A stretch of 64,000 nt of DNA from assembly GCF_001679045.1 (NCBI RefSeq), contig NZ_LYCK01000001.1, forward strand, positions 1 through 64,000. Reading direction: 5' to 3'. The notes below the pieces were generated by a model. The model saw only the letters and a program-made list of their open reading frames with translations, was not told the origin of the DNA and searched no databases. The translations under genes and the position numbers were made by a program. The DNA is from Haemophilus haemolyticus (lineage in GTDB: Bacteria; Pseudomonadota; Gammaproteobacteria; Enterobacterales; Pasteurellaceae). This document shows, piece by piece, positions 61,651 to 64,000 of this stretch (the stretch's first letter is position 1; each line of letters starts with the position of its first letter).

Positions 61651-62598
61651 ATGATCAACGCGTTTGCTATCAATGATTCCCGCTTGGTTCGCATTGACGA
61701 AGACCAAACTGATCTCAATACTGCCATTTGGCTTGATTTACTTGAGCCAACAGGCGAAGAACGTGAAATGCTACAAGAAGGCTTAGGCCAGAGCTTAGCA
61801 TCTTTTCTAGAATTGGAAGATATCGAAGCTTCCGCCCGTTTCTTTGAAGATGAAGATGGTTTACACCTTCACTCATTTTTTTATTGCGAAGATGAAGACA
61901 ATTATGCTGATTTAGCGAGCGTCGCTTTTACTATTCGTGATGGTCGTTTATTTACGTTGCGTGATCGCGAACTACCCGCATTCCGTTTATATCGTATGCG
62001 TTCACGTAGCCAGCGTTTATTAGAATGTAATTCTTATGAAGTTTTACTGGATTTATTTGAAACGAAAATTGAGCAATTAGCGGACGTGATTGAAAACGTT
62101 TATGCAGATTTGGAAGAGTTGAGTCGTGTTATTTTAAACGGAAAACAAGATGAAGCCTTTGATGAAGCATTAAATACACTCACGGAACAAGAAGATACGA
62201 GCTCAAAAGTTCGTTTGTGTTTGATGGATACTCAACGTGCACTAGGTTTCTTGGTTCGCAAAACTCGCTTACCAACAAATCAGTTAGAACAAGCACGAGA
62301 AATCTTACGAGATATTGAATCTTTGCAACCGCATAATGAATCCTTGTTCCAAAAAGTAAACTTTTTAATGCAAGCTGCAATGGGTTACATCAATATTGAA
62401 CAGAACAAAATTATGAAATTCTTCTCTGTTGTTTCTGTGATGTTCCTTCCTGCAACATTAGTTGCATCCACTTATGGTATGAACTTTGATTTTATGCCTG
62501 AATTACATTTTAAATATGGTTATCCAATGGCAATTGGATTAATGATCGCAGCAGCATTGACGCCATATATTTATTTTAGAAGAAAAGGATGGTTATGA
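61651..62598 (+). CDS. corA: Magnesium/cobalt transporter CorA
   Basis: 315 residues (E. coli 316). A large cytoplasmic funnel domain (about 1-250) with a long helix, then two membrane helices (about 256-276 and 292-310) separated by the signature [11 protein letters not shown], and the basic C-terminus RRKGWL. Strong ribosome site TAAGGAG. It imports Mg2+ and can pass Co2+ or Ni2+. yggT overlaps its end. Confidence 0.97.
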   Translation: MINAFAINDSRLVRIDEDQTDLNTAIWLDLLEPTGEEREMLQEGLGQSLASFLELEDIEASARFFEDEDGLHLHSFFYCEDEDNYADLASVAFTIRDGRLFTLRDRELPAFRLYRMRSRSQRLLECNSYEVLLDLFETKIEQLADVIENVYADLEELSRVILNGKQDEAFDEALNTLTEQEDTSSKVRLCLMDTQRALGFLVRKTRLPTNQLEQAREILRDIESLQPHNESLFQKVNFLMQAAMGYINIEQNKIMKFFSVVSVMFLPATLVASTYGMNFDFMPELHFKYGYPMAIGLMIAAALTPYIYFRRKGWL

Positions 62599-63143
62599 TG
62601 GAATTATCCCAAACCGCATTATTTATTGGATCAATTATTAATCTTTATGCACTTGTATTAATTTTACGAGCTTGGTTACAGTTTGCTCGAGTGGATTATT
62701 ACAACCCTGTTTCAACATTTGCAGTCAAAATGACTGATCCAGTATTAAAACCTCTGCGTAAAATTGCGCCTACCGTGAAAAATATCGATACTTCTGCTTT
62801 ACTGCTAATATTTATTATCGGTATGTTAAAAGGTATTATTTATTTTGGTTTATCAGTAAATGTACTCTTAATATTGGGTGTGTTAACTGTATTGAAAAGC
62901 ATTGGCTTAGCAATTTTTTATGTGCTTTTTATTGGGGCTGTTTTAAGTTGGTTTAATCGTGGTAATAGCCCTGTGATTTATGCGTTTTATCAACTCTCAG
63001 AACCACTTTTAAGACCTATCCGTCGATTCCTACCAACATTAGGTATGATTGATTTTTCCCCTATGGTCATCGTATTTATCTTATTGTTCTTAAATAACCT
63101 AATGCTTGATATGTTAGGTGGACTTTGGATGATTGCTGGTTAG
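62595..63143 (+). CDS. yggT: YggT family membrane protein
   Basis: 182 residues with two YggT repeats, each of two membrane helices ending in an amphipathic [12 protein letters not shown] segment ([12 protein letters not shown] near 50 and [12 protein letters not shown] near 138). The start overlaps the corA stop (ATGATG at 62595/62598; I use the first). The family is linked to osmotic tolerance and potassium in E. coli; coupling to corA suggests an ion-related role. Confidence 0.9.
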   Translation: MMELSQTALFIGSIINLYALVLILRAWLQFARVDYYNPVSTFAVKMTDPVLKPLRKIAPTVKNIDTSALLLIFIIGMLKGIIYFGLSVNVLLILGVLTVLKSIGLAIFYVLFIGAVLSWFNRGNSPVIYAFYQLSEPLLRPIRRFLPTLGMIDFSPMVIVFILLFLNNLMLDMLGGLWMIAG

Positions 63144-63171
63144 AGACCAGTAGGTTATTTTAAACAAGAAA

Positions 63172-63197
63172 AAAGGCGTATTTATTAATACGCCTTT
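63172..63197. terminator. Bidirectional terminator between yggT and nrfD
   Basis: Eleven-base stem AAAGGCGTATT / AATACGCCTTT with a four-base loop, between convergent genes, with A and T flanks. Confidence 0.85.
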
Positions 63198-63217
63198 CTT
63201 ATACACATAATTCTGAT

Positions 63218-64000
63218 TTATGCTACTGTTAATTGTCCCGCATATAAAACAAAGAAACGTAAACAGAATACCCCAATTAAGTCAAAAATTGACACCAAGA
63301 TAATAAAATTACGGTTGTATTTTAAACGGTCATTAACAAACATATTGGCGATTAATGGAATCAAGATACCAATAAAGAATACCCCAATCCAGAATACCGC
63401 ACCCCAGAAACCAGATAATGCATTATGTAATGCAACTGTTTTTTGGCCACCACCAAAATGTAAGCCAACGAAGAAGCACACAAGCAAACCAAGCTCTGTC
63501 ACCATAATTGGTACTTCAAATTTATGGATGAAGTGCGATTCGTGAGAATCACCTTTTAATTTTCCCGCAATCAAGATAATTAAGAAGGTTGCAGCAATAC
63601 CAGATGATGTACCAGAAGCTAAGAATAATGCCGGTAATACTGGGTTATTCAACATCGGATAGCTGATCAATGCAGAAAGTAAGAACCCTGTGTATGCACC
63701 AAGTACAGCAGCCAATATGAAAAGAATAACTTCGACTGGACTTGCAATACGTTCTGCAATACCGATGAGTTTCATCACAAATTGCAGTTTTGGCATAAAG
63801 CGATTAATTAATGCTTCGATTTCTTTTTTGAAAATCACCACTCCCCAAACTACTAAAAACAACATATAGATTTGGAATAGCATGACCCCCATCGACATTA
63901 CGGAGTTAAATTGATAGTTAAACATCAATTTCCAGAATGTCCAAGGTCTTGCTAAGTGGAAAACTAATAGCGTTAAACCAATTAATGTTGGCACAGATCC
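63218..64000 (-). CDS. nrfD: Formate-dependent nitrite reductase membrane subunit NrfD (3' part)
   Basis: Quinol-oxidising membrane anchor of the Nrf nitrite reductase. At least 260 residues are present and the N-terminus lies beyond the window's right edge; full-length NrfD is about 320. Seven or so membrane helices remain, with the NrfD-family run LSALISYPMLNNPVLPALFL and SGTSSGIAA. It ends ahead of the shared terminator. The menB/menC menaquinone genes in this window would supply its electron donor. Confidence 0.9.
   Translation of the reverse strand, partial: GSVPTLIGLTLLVFHLARPWTFWKLMFNYQFNSVMSMGVMLFQIYMLFLVVWGVVIFKKEIEALINRFMPKLQFVMKLIGIAERIASPVEVILFILAAVLGAYTGFLLSALISYPMLNNPVLPALFLASGTSSGIAATFLIILIAGKLKGDSHESHFIHKFEVPIMVTELGLLVCFFVGLHFGGGQKTVALHNALSGFWGAVFWIGVFFIGILIPLIANMFVNDRLKYNRNFIILVSIFDLIGVFCLRFFVLYAGQLTVA

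Overview
The window is a chromosomal segment of a Haemophilus influenzae-like member of the Pasteurellaceae. The evidence is low G+C, the gene content and order, and more than fifty copies (counted by eye) of the 9-base DNA uptake signal core AAGTGCGGT or its complement, on both strands. It reads as core genome. I see no prophage, insertion sequence, integron or CRISPR array.

Layout. 1-570: the distal end of a ribosomal RNA operon, with two tandem 5S genes (the second very divergent) followed by tRNA-Asp and tRNA-Trp. 0.7-9.3 kb: cell-wall recycling (anmK, murQ), an envC operon with a YibQ-like gene, gpmA, a secreted lysine-rich protein of unknown function, rpmE, and mutY-yggX-mltC. 9.5-14.7 kb: tRNA-Phe and tRNA-Asn, then on the minus strand rlmJ, ybaB, recR, topB, secG and tRNA-Leu. 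14.8-22.5 kb: ponA (PBP1A), divergent from the competence operon comABCDEF, then nfuA. 22.5-27.2 kb: nudC, yjaG, hupA, a DeoR-family regulator and glmS.

27.2-39.5 kb is mostly minus strand. It holds the order aroQ-accB-accC-(insertion)-yhdT-panF-(DMT transporter)-prmA-dusB-fis, which apart from the additions is the enterobacterial arrangement. The insertion between accC and yhdT is a two-gene cassette: a TbpB-like surface lipoprotein and a Slam-type outer-membrane translocon. menB and menC lie beside aroQ. 39.6-49.9 kb: a Pasteurellaceae-type lipoprotein, rpsT (UUG start), murJ, ribF, ileS, a phosphoethanolamine-transferase-like protein, lspA, ispH and the competence gene comE1 (comEA).

49.9-59.1 kb: a DUF305 protein, a 5' remnant of rdgB joined to a copy of the comE1 tail, a TPP riboswitch with thiBPQ, bioB, a trio of lipoproteins (CsgG-like, DUF4810-like, GNA1162/DUF799-like) and tkt. 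59.2-64 kb: smp (ytjB) divergent from serB, yajQ, a structured leader and corA, yggT, and the 3' part of nrfD running off the end.

Functional themes are DNA uptake (com operon, comE1, two competence CRP-S sites, uptake sequences that double as terminators), envelope building and remodelling (PBP1A, MurJ, EnvC, MltC, AnmK/MurQ, GlmS, LspA), cofactor supply (thiamine, biotin, FAD, menaquinone) and translation. The least-explained items are the corA leader (a small ORF followed by mutually exclusive hairpins), the Slam cassette, the divergent 5S gene whose changes preserve base pairing, and the rdgB/comE1 junction.
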